A stretch of DNA of 64,000 nucleotides from Hujiaoplasma nucleasis (lineage in GTDB: Bacteria; Bacillota_I; Bacilli_A; Izemoplasmatales; Hujiaoplasmataceae): NCBI RefSeq assembly GCF_013745115.1, contig NZ_CP051151.1, forward strand, positions 1,674,001 through 1,738,000, in the 5' to 3' direction. The notes beneath the pieces are model-generated. The model did no database searches. It had not been told where the DNA came from and saw only the letters and a program-made list of their open reading frames with translations. Of the stretch, positions 35,121 through 42,801 are shown in pieces. Each line of letters opens with the position of its first letter. Position 1 is the first letter of the stretch. The translations under genes and the position numbers were made by a program.

Positions 35121-36311
35121 ATGATTAATAGACCATTGTATTTGAACAAACTTGTAAAAACAATAGATAATGACCTGGTTAAAATATTAGTTGGTGTACG
35201 TAGAAGTGGTAAATCAACTCTTTTAAAGATGATTAAACAATATTTACTAAATCATAATGTTCTTGAAGAACAAATCATCGATATTAATTTTGAATTAATT
35301 GAAAATGATTATTTGAAATCCAAAGATGCGTTTATTGCTTATGTAAAAGAAAATTTAGTTTTAAATAAAAAATCATATCTATTTGTTGATGAAATACAAG
35401 AATTAGATAATTGGGCAAGGATTATCAATTCATTAAAAGTATCTGAGAACATTGATATCTATTTAACTGGATCAAATGCAAGATTATTCATTGGAGATCA
35501 TTTAACATATTTAGCTGGCAGATACATTTCGTTTAATGTGTATCCCTTATCTTATGAAGAATATTTAAAGTTTAAAAATATTGTTGAAGTAAATTTCAGT
35601 TTTTATAATGAGTTTTTAGATTCCAGTTTTCCGGCCTTGGTTTTAGAAACACATGATGACATAAAAACCATGATGAAACAAGATATGTTTGATACTATTT
35701 TTAGAAGAGATATGATTATGAGAGGAAATATATCGAATGAATCTATGTTTTTTAGAGTTGCAAGATATATCTTAGAACATATTGGTTCTTCAATATCAAT
35801 CAATAAAATAACAAATACATTAAACTCTTTAGGACTGAAAATATCTTACGGAACAATCGATAGTTATATAGATTTAATGACGAAATCATATTTTATCTAT
35901 CAATGTCAAAGGTATGATATTAAGGGAAAAGAGATTTTAAAAACAAATGGAAAATATTATGTCGTAGATTTTGGCATAAGAGACCAACTTATTCCGAATA
36001 AAACCACAAATACCGGTAAGGTTCTAGAGAATTTCATATATTTAGAGCTAGTAAAACATGGTTACAATGTTTATGTTGGGAAAATAGGAAGAGACTTAGA
36101 AATAGATTTCGTCGCAACTAAAGATGATAAAAAGTTATATATACAAGTTTCACAATCTGTCATAGATCCTAAGACTAGAGAAAGAGAAATCAAACCTTTT
36201 TCATTGTTAAAAGACATGAGTAAACGTTACTTGGTTTCATTTGATTCAGTTATGATTGAATCAGATTATTTCGAACATTTAAACGTGATGGATTTTATTA
36301 ATAAATTATAA
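35121..36311 (+). CDS. AAA-family ATPase with C-terminal DUF4143
   Basis: 396 residues. VGVRRSGKSTLL (~24-35) is the Walker A motif, LFVDEIQELDNW (~89-100) Walker B, and LTGSNARLF (~117-125) sensor 1. The C-terminal half has the DUF4143 pattern (YVVDFGIRDQL, NFIYLELVKHGYNVYVGK, EIDFVA) with a nuclease-like EIDF...YIQVS core. These proteins are common accessory genes of anaerobes without known function. TATAAT (~35098) and GAGGTG precede it. It is cargo between the tRNA fragments. The 244-base gap before it shows only this promoter. Confidence 0.88.
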   Translation: MINRPLYLNKLVKTIDNDLVKILVGVRRSGKSTLLKMIKQYLLNHNVLEEQIIDINFELIENDYLKSKDAFIAYVKENLVLNKKSYLFVDEIQELDNWARIINSLKVSENIDIYLTGSNARLFIGDHLTYLAGRYISFNVYPLSYEEYLKFKNIVEVNFSFYNEFLDSSFPALVLETHDDIKTMMKQDMFDTIFRRDMIMRGNISNESMFFRVARYILEHIGSSISINKITNTLNSLGLKISYGTIDSYIDLMTKSYFIYQCQRYDIKGKEILKTNGKYYVVDFGIRDQLIPNKTTNTGKVLENFIYLELVKHGYNVYVGKIGRDLEIDFVATKDDKKLYIQVSQSVIDPKTREREIKPFSLLKDMSKRYLVSFDSVMIESDYFEHLNVMDFINKL

Positions 36312-36350
36312 AAAGATCATAAGTCAAAAGAAAGGACAAACAAACTATGG

Positions 36351-36467
36351 TCCTATCTCTTTATGATAAATAGTCAAGGAAAAATCATGAAATTTATAAA
36401 GGGCAAAACAGGGATCAAATCATATTTAGAATAAATGAATGTCTTTATTTAGGCATTTTTCACAAAT
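36351..36467 (+). pseudogene. Second element-end remnant, homologous to 33719-33848
   Basis: ATGGTCCTAT, TTTATGATAA, then TCAAGGAAAA and AAAGGGCAAAACAGGGATCAAA align in order with the block before tRNA fragment 1, but the coding frame is broken by several stops. Only two degraded copies of the AAGGGTCAAA repeat remain. It lies immediately before tRNA fragment 2, in the same relative position. Confidence 0.5.
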
Positions 36468-36522
36468 AGAGCACCTGCTTGACGTGCAGGGGTTCGTGGT
36501 TCAAGTCCCTCAAGTTCCACCA
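36468..36522 (+). repeat. Degraded copy of the tRNA-Val 3' half (att-like), copy 2
   Basis: AGAGCACCTGCTTGACGTGC, identical to the tRNA D-arm end and anticodon arm, then GGTTCAAGTCCCTC and AGTTCCACCA. The 5' strand of the acceptor stem and most of the D arm are missing, so it is not a functional tRNA. It keeps the GAC anticodon, unlike copy 1. Confidence 0.85.
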
Positions 36523-36534
36523 TTTTTATGAAGT

Positions 36535-36594
36535 AACTTCCTATACTAGAAACATGGTATATTAGCCATGTATTCTAATATTGGAAGTTTTTTT
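36535..36594 (+). terminator. Long hairpin after tRNA fragment 2
   Basis: AACTTCC (36535-36541) pairs with GGAAGTT (36583-36589), with an inner TAGAA-ACATGG / CCATGT-TTCTA stem, then TTTTTT. This is the third tRNA 3' end followed by a terminator. The rest of the gap to 36713 is AT-rich with no gene seen. Confidence 0.75.
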
Positions 36595-36713
36595 GACTCA
36601 TACTTATTTGCAATACCTTATAGATTTAATTAAATGGATAAATGTGATAAAATGTTTAGATGTAAGATAATAACTGTTACATAATTGACTATTACCCAAA
36701 AGAAAGGTTTATC

Positions 36714-38162
36714 ATGAAAAAAATTTTATTATTAGTTAATGTAGTTTTAGTTTTACTAATATTAGCTTGTCAAGAACAAACTATGACTACTTCATATATT
36801 ACTGAAATAACTTCAATAGAGAACATTACTGAAGAAGATTCTAATGAGCCAACATATGCTTCTACTGAGTATAATATTGAATCATTATACAAAGTTTTTC
36901 CTATGGAACAAATGTCTTCGGACTTAGATTATGAACTTACTGGATTATTAGATGGAAAAAATTTGATTACAATTATGCTTGAGTCTGGAGTATCTGAAGC
37001 TATTAACCCAGTTTTAACTCCAACCTTATATCAATTGACTCAAGAAGGAATTTATTTTTCTAATCATTATACTGAAAATAAAACATATATGTCGGAAATG
37101 ATAGGTATTTTGGGAAATTATCCTTCTTATAATTTTTCTACTAATTCTTATGAGTATGATTTGCCATTCTCTTTACCCAATATATTTAATGCAAGAGGAT
37201 ATAAAACAGTATATTTTCATGAAAATATTGGTTCGTTTTTTTGGAGAGATGACCGAATACCGATGTTTGGTTTTCAAGAATCGTATTTTCATTTCGATTT
37301 CTTTCCAACAGAACCTATATATGGTTGGGGAGGAGATTACACTTTAGATTCCAGAACGATGGACGCAATGATGCCTTATATGTTTAATGAAGAAGAAAAT
37401 CAACCATTTTATTATTTTTGGACTACATTGGTAACTCATGGACCTTATAATCGAAACTATCCTAGTGATAGAGGAATGAATAATTTGAAAAAATTTATAC
37501 AACTTGGATATTTTGATTTAATTGACCAAGCAAAAGAAAACGGACAATGGATTAATCCTCTAGATTCAATTGGAGAAGAAGCAGCAGGACAATTTAGATT
37601 TTATCAAGCAGCAATGATGGATTTTGATATTGCCTTGAACAAATTAATAACTCAACTAACTGAGAAAGAACTAATAGATGACACGTTAATATTGATTTAT
37701 GGTGATCATGCTTTTTATCACGATGGAATCAATGAGTTAATGTTAGAAGCAACCAATCCCAATGCACATGAGAAAGAAATGTATCAAACTTTCTTTGTCT
37801 TATATAATCCTGAATTATCTGAAATTTATATGAATTATCATGATTCACATCAAAATGATAAATTTATAAATCCCTACGATATAGCGCCAACCCTTTATCA
37901 ACTTTTTAATATTGCTTATTATGAAGAGTTTATTCATGGGCATAGTGTATTTTCTAGTGAAGAATCAATTTTCTATTCACATAAATTGGATGCCTACTTT
38001 AATGATGATTTTTATACAGTTTCATTAGACAAGGTTGATTATTCAAATATTGATATTGATCCTGAATTAAGCATAGAATTCTTAGAACAAGTCAATATAT
38101 TTTACGAAAAACAAGCATTTTTTGATGCTTGGATATATAGTCATAAAACGAAGCGAGACTAA
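36714..38162 (+). CDS. LtaS-like sulfatase-fold enzyme anchored as a lipoprotein
   Basis: 482 residues. The signal peptide ends in lipobox LILAC (Cys19), followed by a Thr/Glu-rich linker and an alkaline-phosphatase/sulfatase catalytic domain. MLESG (Glu ~90), ENKTYMSEM (candidate nucleophile Thr ~124), VYFHENIGSFFWRDD, THGPYN (~241) and YGDHAFYH (~330) follow lipoteichoic-acid synthase order. Classic LtaS has five N-terminal membrane helices; here they are replaced by a lipid anchor. It may transfer or hydrolyse phosphoglycerol at the cell surface. It lies just past the tRNA-Val array. Confidence 0.85.
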   Translation: MKKILLLVNVVLVLLILACQEQTMTTSYITEITSIENITEEDSNEPTYASTEYNIESLYKVFPMEQMSSDLDYELTGLLDGKNLITIMLESGVSEAINPVLTPTLYQLTQEGIYFSNHYTENKTYMSEMIGILGNYPSYNFSTNSYEYDLPFSLPNIFNARGYKTVYFHENIGSFFWRDDRIPMFGFQESYFHFDFFPTEPIYGWGGDYTLDSRTMDAMMPYMFNEEENQPFYYFWTTLVTHGPYNRNYPSDRGMNNLKKFIQLGYFDLIDQAKENGQWINPLDSIGEEAAGQFRFYQAAMMDFDIALNKLITQLTEKELIDDTLILIYGDHAFYHDGINELMLEATNPNAHEKEMYQTFFVLYNPELSEIYMNYHDSHQNDKFINPYDIAPTLYQLFNIAYYEEFIHGHSVFSSEESIFYSHKLDAYFNDDFYTVSLDKVDYSNIDIDPELSIEFLEQVNIFYEKQAFFDAWIYSHKTKRD

Positions 38163-38163
38163 G

Positions 38164-38676
38164 ATGAGATTGTTATTTGAAATAGATCTAAAAGATTATA
38201 AAAAAAATGGCTCCATATTTTCTAGACCGTCTTCAAGAGCTATATACATTAAAGATGGTTTAATAGGATTGATTTATAGTCAAAAATATCAATATTATAA
38301 GTTCCCTGGTGGAGGTATAGAGGCTAATGAATCTAATATTCAAGCTTTAATTAGGGAAGTTAAAGAAGAAACTGGATTAGCTATAAAAGAAGAATCTATA
38401 AAAGAATATGGTTATGTTCATAGAGTTCAAAAGGGTATAGATGAAGATATTTTTATCCAAGATAATTTTTATTATTTTGTTGATTGTGAGGACAAAGGAC
38501 ACCGCCAAACTCTTGATTTGCATGAAATTGAAGAGGACTTCATTTTTGTTTTTGTTAAACCTATGGATGCGATTAGAAAGAATAAAGAAAATCTCCATAA
38601 TTATAAAAACCCTACATTAATCACTCGAGAAGTTAAAGTTCTTGAGTTGCTAATAAAAGAAAAATACTTGAAATAG
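38164..38676 (+). CDS. Nudix hydrolase
   Basis: 170 residues from the ATG at 38164, right after the preceding stop. The Nudix box GGGIEANESNIQALIREV plus KEETGL (~49-72) fits Gx5Ex7REUxEExGU exactly. Such enzymes hydrolyse nucleoside diphosphates linked to another moiety; the substrate is not deducible. Tightly packed between the LtaS-like gene and the membrane protein gene, so likely cotranscribed. Confidence 0.9.
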   Translation: MRLLFEIDLKDYKKNGSIFSRPSSRAIYIKDGLIGLIYSQKYQYYKFPGGGIEANESNIQALIREVKEETGLAIKEESIKEYGYVHRVQKGIDEDIFIQDNFYYFVDCEDKGHRQTLDLHEIEEDFIFVFVKPMDAIRKNKENLHNYKNPTLITREVKVLELLIKEKYLK

Positions 38677-38689
38677 TTAGGATGAATCA

Positions 38690-39655
38690 ATGAAAAAGTA
38701 TTTACTACAACTTAAAAACAATTTAAAATTTAAGAATACATATGCATGGATTTTGTTGTCAGTAACCTTACTCTATGCATATATTTTAGTATTGTTTGAA
38801 TTTAGAGATTGGATGATTTTCCTATATGCCTTATTATCGATACCTTTAATTATTGGTCTTAGGCACGTGTATCAATCTATGGATAGAATTTCTGAGAAGT
38901 TTTCTCTAAAAGATTATGATATAATATTTGCATTTTTTGGTGTCATCGTAACTTATCTTTTAGCTCATCAACTTAATATCTCAGCTGTGATTGCTTCAAG
39001 TTTTATAGGTGTTTTAGGATATTACTTATTTCCTAAAAACTCTGTAGCTATCTATTGTGGTTCATTTGCTGGTATGGTTTCTTCCTATTTATTCAACTAC
39101 TATGAAGTTGGTTTCATTTCTATTGTTTGTGGAGTTTTATTTGTTTTTTTAAAACCGGTCTATAATGGTTATGGAGGAAAGCTTGGGTCTACAGCTTTTA
39201 TAGCCACAATGTTTGTGGCTATAGTTTTAGAAAAAGATTTTTTACTTGTTGTTAATGATCTGAATTTATTAAGACTTTTTATTGTATCCATATTAGGTGT
39301 TTTTATCCCATTTTTTATGACACATTATTTTAAACTATCTCCTGTATTTACTTCGGCAATAGCTTCCTTAGTGTATGCTTTGATTGTTATTTACCTAGTA
39401 CAAGATTATTTAACATGTAGTCTTGTTTTTTTCTCAGCTTCATTTATTGGCATGTCAGCTAAAGACAAACTTCCGAATCTTTTTTATCTTTTGCTTGCTG
39501 CCTTAGTTCACGCCTTTTTATTTCATGTTTATTTTGAACACTATAATGGTTTAGGGGGTAAATTAGGTTTGATGGCTTTAACGACCATGATGATTGTGAC
39601 TGGATTTAAAGTCATGGTTGAAAAAATTAAATTAATTAGTAAGAAGGCATCTTAA
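38690..39655 (+). CDS. Polytopic membrane protein with internally repeated GGKLG motif
   Basis: 321 residues with roughly ten membrane helices. Two equivalent segments, NGYGGKLGSTAF (~residue 159) and NGLGGKLGLMAL (~286), suggest an internal duplication of a helix-loop unit, as in many transporters. No family is recognised. It starts 13 bases after the Nudix stop and ends the operon at the terminator 39641-39669. Its role is unknown. Confidence 0.75.
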   Translation: MKKYLLQLKNNLKFKNTYAWILLSVTLLYAYILVLFEFRDWMIFLYALLSIPLIIGLRHVYQSMDRISEKFSLKDYDIIFAFFGVIVTYLLAHQLNISAVIASSFIGVLGYYLFPKNSVAIYCGSFAGMVSSYLFNYYEVGFISIVCGVLFVFLKPVYNGYGGKLGSTAFIATMFVAIVLEKDFLLVVNDLNLLRLFIVSILGVFIPFFMTHYFKLSPVFTSAIASLVYALIVIYLVQDYLTCSLVFFSASFIGMSAKDKLPNLFYLLLAALVHAFLFHVYFEHYNGLGGKLGLMALTTMMIVTGFKVMVEKIKLISKKAS

Positions 39656-39669
39656 CTGCCTTCTTTTTT
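39641..39669 (+). terminator. Terminator after the membrane-protein operon
   Basis: AAGAAGGCA TCTTAAC TGCCTTCTT TTTTT. Confidence 0.88.
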
Positions 39670-39690
39670 TAAGCAAATGATTTGATTATA

Positions 39691-39710
39691 TATACCCCAT
39701 AGGGTATAAT
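39691..39710. promoter_or_regulatory. CsoR-type operator overlapping the -10 element
   Basis: TATACCC CATA GGGTATA (39691-39708) is an inverted repeat with perfect 7-bp arms and the G/C-tract centre typical of CsoR/RcnR-family operators. TATAAT (39705-39710) overlaps its right arm, so binding would block transcription of the adjacent repressor operon. Confidence 0.8.
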
Positions 39711-39743
39711 AACAATGCAAATATCTTGAAAGGGGTTATGGCA

Positions 39744-39995
39744 ATGAAATGTGATGATACATTAAAAAACAGATTAAAAAGAGCACACGGCCAAATGAAG
39801 GGTGTCATCCAGATGATGGAAAATGATACAACTTGTATGGATTTATTGACACAATTAAAAGCCATACGTTCTAGTATAGATAAAACCATAGGTATATTGA
39901 CAACTCAAAATCTTATTCAAACCATTGAACATAAATTTAATGTGAAAATAGATGATATTAATGAGGCTGTCGATTTAGTTGTCAAAGGAAAGTAG
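39744..39995 (+). CDS. CsoR/RcnR-family repressor with non-canonical ligand set
   Basis: 83 residues from the ATG at 39744, 8 bases after AAAGGGG. RLKRAHGQMKGVIQMMENDT with TTCMDLLTQLKAIR is the family core, with Cys at 31. The usual second-site His and Cys are replaced by N56 and T60, so copper binding as in CsoR or a C31-C60 disulfide as in CstR is not possible in the standard way; a second Cys is at position 3. It lies under a CsoR-type operator and is followed by two thiol-redox genes, so sensing of sulfur species or redox is plausible. Confidence 0.88.
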   Translation: MKCDDTLKNRLKRAHGQMKGVIQMMENDTTCMDLLTQLKAIRSSIDKTIGILTTQNLIQTIEHKFNVKIDDINEAVDLVVKGK

Positions 39996-40004
39996 GGTGA
40001 TTTT

Positions 40005-40982
40005 ATGTTTAATTTTTCTTTAGATAAAAAAACTGAAGCTTCAGACTTTGATCAAATATTAAAATGGGATTTTCTCATTGTTGGTGGCGGACCTGCTGGT
40101 TTAAATGCAGCATTATATGCAAAACGTAAAGGTTTAGTGGTTGGTGTTATTGCAGATGAAATAGGCGGTCAATTACATAATACATCTACAGTGGATAATT
40201 ACCTAGGTTTCAATATGATTGAGGGAGAAGCTTTGTCAAACACATTTTTAGATCACGTTCAATCTTTAAATGTTCCTATTCTTAAAGGTGTAAAAGTTCA
40301 ACATATAAAAAAAGTAGACCATGATTTTAAAATTAATGTTTCTAATGGTAAATCTTATATATCAAAAACAGTGCTTTTATCAACAGGGGGAATGCCTAGA
40401 AAATTAGGTATCCCAGGTGAAGAAGAATTCGCAAATAAAGGTGTGACTTATTGTGCAACATGTGATGCGCCTTTCTTTAAAGACAAGCATGTAATTGTCG
40501 CTGGAGGAGGAAACTCTGCGGTTGAAGGAGTTTTAGATTTGGTGCCTTGGGCTAAGAAGATTACTTTAGTTCATCGAAGCGAGTTTAGAGCTGATCAAAT
40601 ATTGTTAGATAAATTTAAAGATATCGATAAATTGACCATCAACCTACAAACTCAAATACTTGAAGTTATAGGGAAAAATCAAATGACCCATATTAAAGTC
40701 TTTGATAAGATAAAAAAAGAAGAAAGATTAATTGAAGCAGATGGTTTATTGGTTGAAATAGGGACAATACCTAACTCTTATTTAATTAAAGACATGGTAA
40801 AAACCAATGATCGTGATGAAATCATCGTTGATCATAATCAAATGACATCCCTAGACGGTTTATACGCTGCGGGTGATGTGACCGAACAACCATTTAAGCA
40901 AATTGTTATTTCAGTCGCTGAAGGTGCAAAAGCAGCTTTAGCAGTGAATCAGTATTTAAATCAAAATTATAAAGGAGAGTAA
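40005..40982 (+). CDS. Thioredoxin reductase-like FAD/NAD(P)H flavoprotein
   Basis: 325 residues. GGGPAGLNAALYAKRKG (~29-45) is the FAD-binding motif, CATC (~149-152) the redox-active disulfide, GGGNSAVEG the NAD(P)H-binding motif and GLYAAGDVTEQPFKQ the second FAD motif. It has a ~20-residue N-terminal extension compared with standard TrxB. The next gene, a two-domain disulfide oxidoreductase, begins after 5 bases and is its likely electron acceptor, as in archaeal PDO/TrxR pairs or AhpF. Confidence 0.92.
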   Translation: MFNFSLDKKTEASDFDQILKWDFLIVGGGPAGLNAALYAKRKGLVVGVIADEIGGQLHNTSTVDNYLGFNMIEGEALSNTFLDHVQSLNVPILKGVKVQHIKKVDHDFKINVSNGKSYISKTVLLSTGGMPRKLGIPGEEEFANKGVTYCATCDAPFFKDKHVIVAGGGNSAVEGVLDLVPWAKKITLVHRSEFRADQILLDKFKDIDKLTINLQTQILEVIGKNQMTHIKVFDKIKKEERLIEADGLLVEIGTIPNSYLIKDMVKTNDRDEIIVDHNQMTSLDGLYAAGDVTEQPFKQIVISVAEGAKAALAVNQYLNQNYKGE

Positions 40983-40987
40983 TAAAA

Positions 40988-41632
40988 ATGGAAAAACTAT
41001 TAAACAAAGATGTAAGCAAGCAAATTAAACAAGCATTGGAACCAATGCAAAACAATATTAAAATGGTATTGTTCACCAAAGAGGGTGGATGTAATACATG
41101 CCAAGAAACAGAACAATTATTAAGTGAGATTAAAGACTTAAATGACAAAATTTCTGTAGAAGTTAAAGACATTGATAAAGATGCTGACTTAGCTAAATTC
41201 TATGACGTCGAATATGTACCAACATTTGTGATGTTAGATGATAAAGATGAATACAAAGGAGTTAAATTTCAAGGCATTCCTGCTGGACATGAAATCAATT
41301 CTTTCTTATCAGCCATCGTCTTTATGTCAGGCCTAGATTTAGGTTTAGACTCTAAAATCATCGAAAGAATATCAAAAATTGATAAAGCAGTAGACATTAA
41401 AGTATTTGTTACCTTATCTTGTCCTCATTGTCCAGGTGCAGTTTCAACTGCTCACACACTTGCAATGTTAAATAATAATATCAAAGGATCAATGATTGAA
41501 GCGCAAACTTTTCCTGAATTATCAACAAAATATAATGTTTCAGGTGTTCCTAAAATTGTCATTAATGATAAATATGAGTTGTTAGGTAACCAACCTATAG
41601 ATGCATTCTTAGCTGAAATCGAAAAAATATAA
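40988..41632 (+). CDS. Two-domain protein disulfide oxidoreductase (glutaredoxin-like PDO)
   Basis: 214 residues made of two thioredoxin folds. The first has GGCNTCQE (Cys ~35 and 38), the second LSCPHCPGA (~145-148), each followed by its cis-Pro region (VEYVPTF, VSGVPKI). This arrangement matches archaeal/bacterial PDO proteins and the N-terminal domain of AhpF. It should receive electrons from the flavoprotein encoded just upstream. No peroxiredoxin lies nearby. The operon is probably controlled by the CsoR-type repressor. Confidence 0.9.
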   Translation: MEKLLNKDVSKQIKQALEPMQNNIKMVLFTKEGGCNTCQETEQLLSEIKDLNDKISVEVKDIDKDADLAKFYDVEYVPTFVMLDDKDEYKGVKFQGIPAGHEINSFLSAIVFMSGLDLGLDSKIIERISKIDKAVDIKVFVTLSCPHCPGAVSTAHTLAMLNNNIKGSMIEAQTFPELSTKYNVSGVPKIVINDKYELLGNQPIDAFLAEIEKI

Positions 41633-41639
41633 TTAATAT

Positions 41640-41672
41640 AGACATATTCTTAGATGGATATGTCTTTTTTTT
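41640..41672 (+). terminator. Terminator of the CsoR-thiol operon
   Basis: AGACATAT TCTTAGATGG ATATGTCT TTTTTT. Confidence 0.88.
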
Positions 41673-41685
41673 GAAAACATTTTCA
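41672..41685. promoter_or_regulatory. Inverted repeat upstream of ldh
   Basis: TGAAAA CA TTTTCA (41672-41685): perfect 6-bp arms around two bases, upstream of a TATGAT-like -10 (about 41720). It somewhat resembles a catabolite-responsive element but lacks the central CG. Confidence 0.35.
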
Positions 41686-41755
41686 AGGTCTTATATTTTA
41701 TTTTTAATTCGAAATTATGGTATGATGTAATTGAGAAAAGGAAAAGAGGGATATT

Positions 41756-42700
41756 ATGAAAAATAATAGAGTTGTCATTGTAGGTACTGGTTTTGTCGGT
41801 ATGTCTTACGCATATGCTTTATTAAATCAAGGTGTAGTTGAAGAACTGGTATTAATTGACTTAAATAAAGAAAAAGCCGAAGGCGAAGCCATGGATCTTA
41901 ATCATGGATTAGCATTTGCTCCAAGAAAAATGTCTATTAAAGCAGGTGATTATTCTGATTGTAAAGATGCTTCTTTAGTTGTCATTACAGCTGGTGTTAA
42001 TCAAAAACCTGGCGAAACAAGAATTGACTTGTTAAACAGAAATGCTAAAATTATTCAAACTGTAACTTCAAATATTATGAAATCAGGTTTTGATGGTATT
42101 ATTTTGGTTGCTTCAAATCCAGTTGACATTTTAACTTATGTAGCATGGAAAGAATCTAAATTACCATCATCAAGAGTATTAGGTAGCGGAACATCTCTTG
42201 ATACTGCTCGATTAAGGTATGAAATTTCTAAATATATCCATATTGATTCAAGAAATATTCATGCTTATATCATGGGTGAACACGGAGATAGTGAATTTGT
42301 ATGTTGGTCTAAAGCTTATGTTGGTGCTAAACCAATGTTGGATGTAATAGAAAGTATGGAAGAAATAAATTTTGAAGATTTGGATCATATTTATCAATCA
42401 GTAAGAGACGCGGCTCAAGAAATTATTCAGAAAAAGAATGCTACATATTATGGGATTGGTATGGCTCTTGTAAGAATTACTCAAGCCATATTTAACAATG
42501 AAAATAGAATTATGCCAATATCCGCTTACAATGATGGTGTTTATGATATCGATAAGGACTTATATATAGGATTACCTGCGGTTCTAAATAGAGATGGGGT
42601 TCATCATGTTGTGAATTTAAAACTCTCAGAAGATGAACAAATAAAACTTCAAAAGTCTGCCAAGTTATTAAAGGATTCTTTAAATCAAATGAATTTGTAA
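41756..42700 (+). CDS. ldh: L-lactate dehydrogenase
   Basis: 314 residues. VGTGFVGMSYAYAL is the NAD-binding motif, KPGETRIDLL includes the mobile-loop Arg, SNPVDILTY is conserved, and GEHGDSEF carries the catalytic His. It reduces pyruvate to L-lactate while reoxidising NADH. With the hydrogenase and the serine and glycerol pathways in this window, it gives a coherent fermentation. Monocistronic, with its own promoter and terminator. Confidence 0.95.
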   Translation: MKNNRVVIVGTGFVGMSYAYALLNQGVVEELVLIDLNKEKAEGEAMDLNHGLAFAPRKMSIKAGDYSDCKDASLVVITAGVNQKPGETRIDLLNRNAKIIQTVTSNIMKSGFDGIILVASNPVDILTYVAWKESKLPSSRVLGSGTSLDTARLRYEISKYIHIDSRNIHAYIMGEHGDSEFVCWSKAYVGAKPMLDVIESMEEINFEDLDHIYQSVRDAAQEIIQKKNATYYGIGMALVRITQAIFNNENRIMPISAYNDGVYDIDKDLYIGLPAVLNRDGVHHVVNLKLSEDEQIKLQKSAKLLKDSLNQMNL

Positions 42701-42701
42701 A

Positions 42702-42727
42702 ATCGGTGTTTTTTATACCGGTTTTTT
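42702..42727 (+). terminator. Terminator of ldh
   Basis: ATCGGTGT TTTTT ATACCGGT TTTTT with two wobble pairs. Confidence 0.75.
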
Positions 42728-42801
42728 CATTTTTTTTATATTTTTTTATAACCATCTTGAGCAATATTATTTACATGTTATAATGAAAGAGAGGTGGATA
42801 T

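Noticed and set aside
36468-36522. A second functional tRNA-Val.
   Set aside because: Anticodon and T arms are preserved, but the 5' acceptor strand and most of the D arm are absent.
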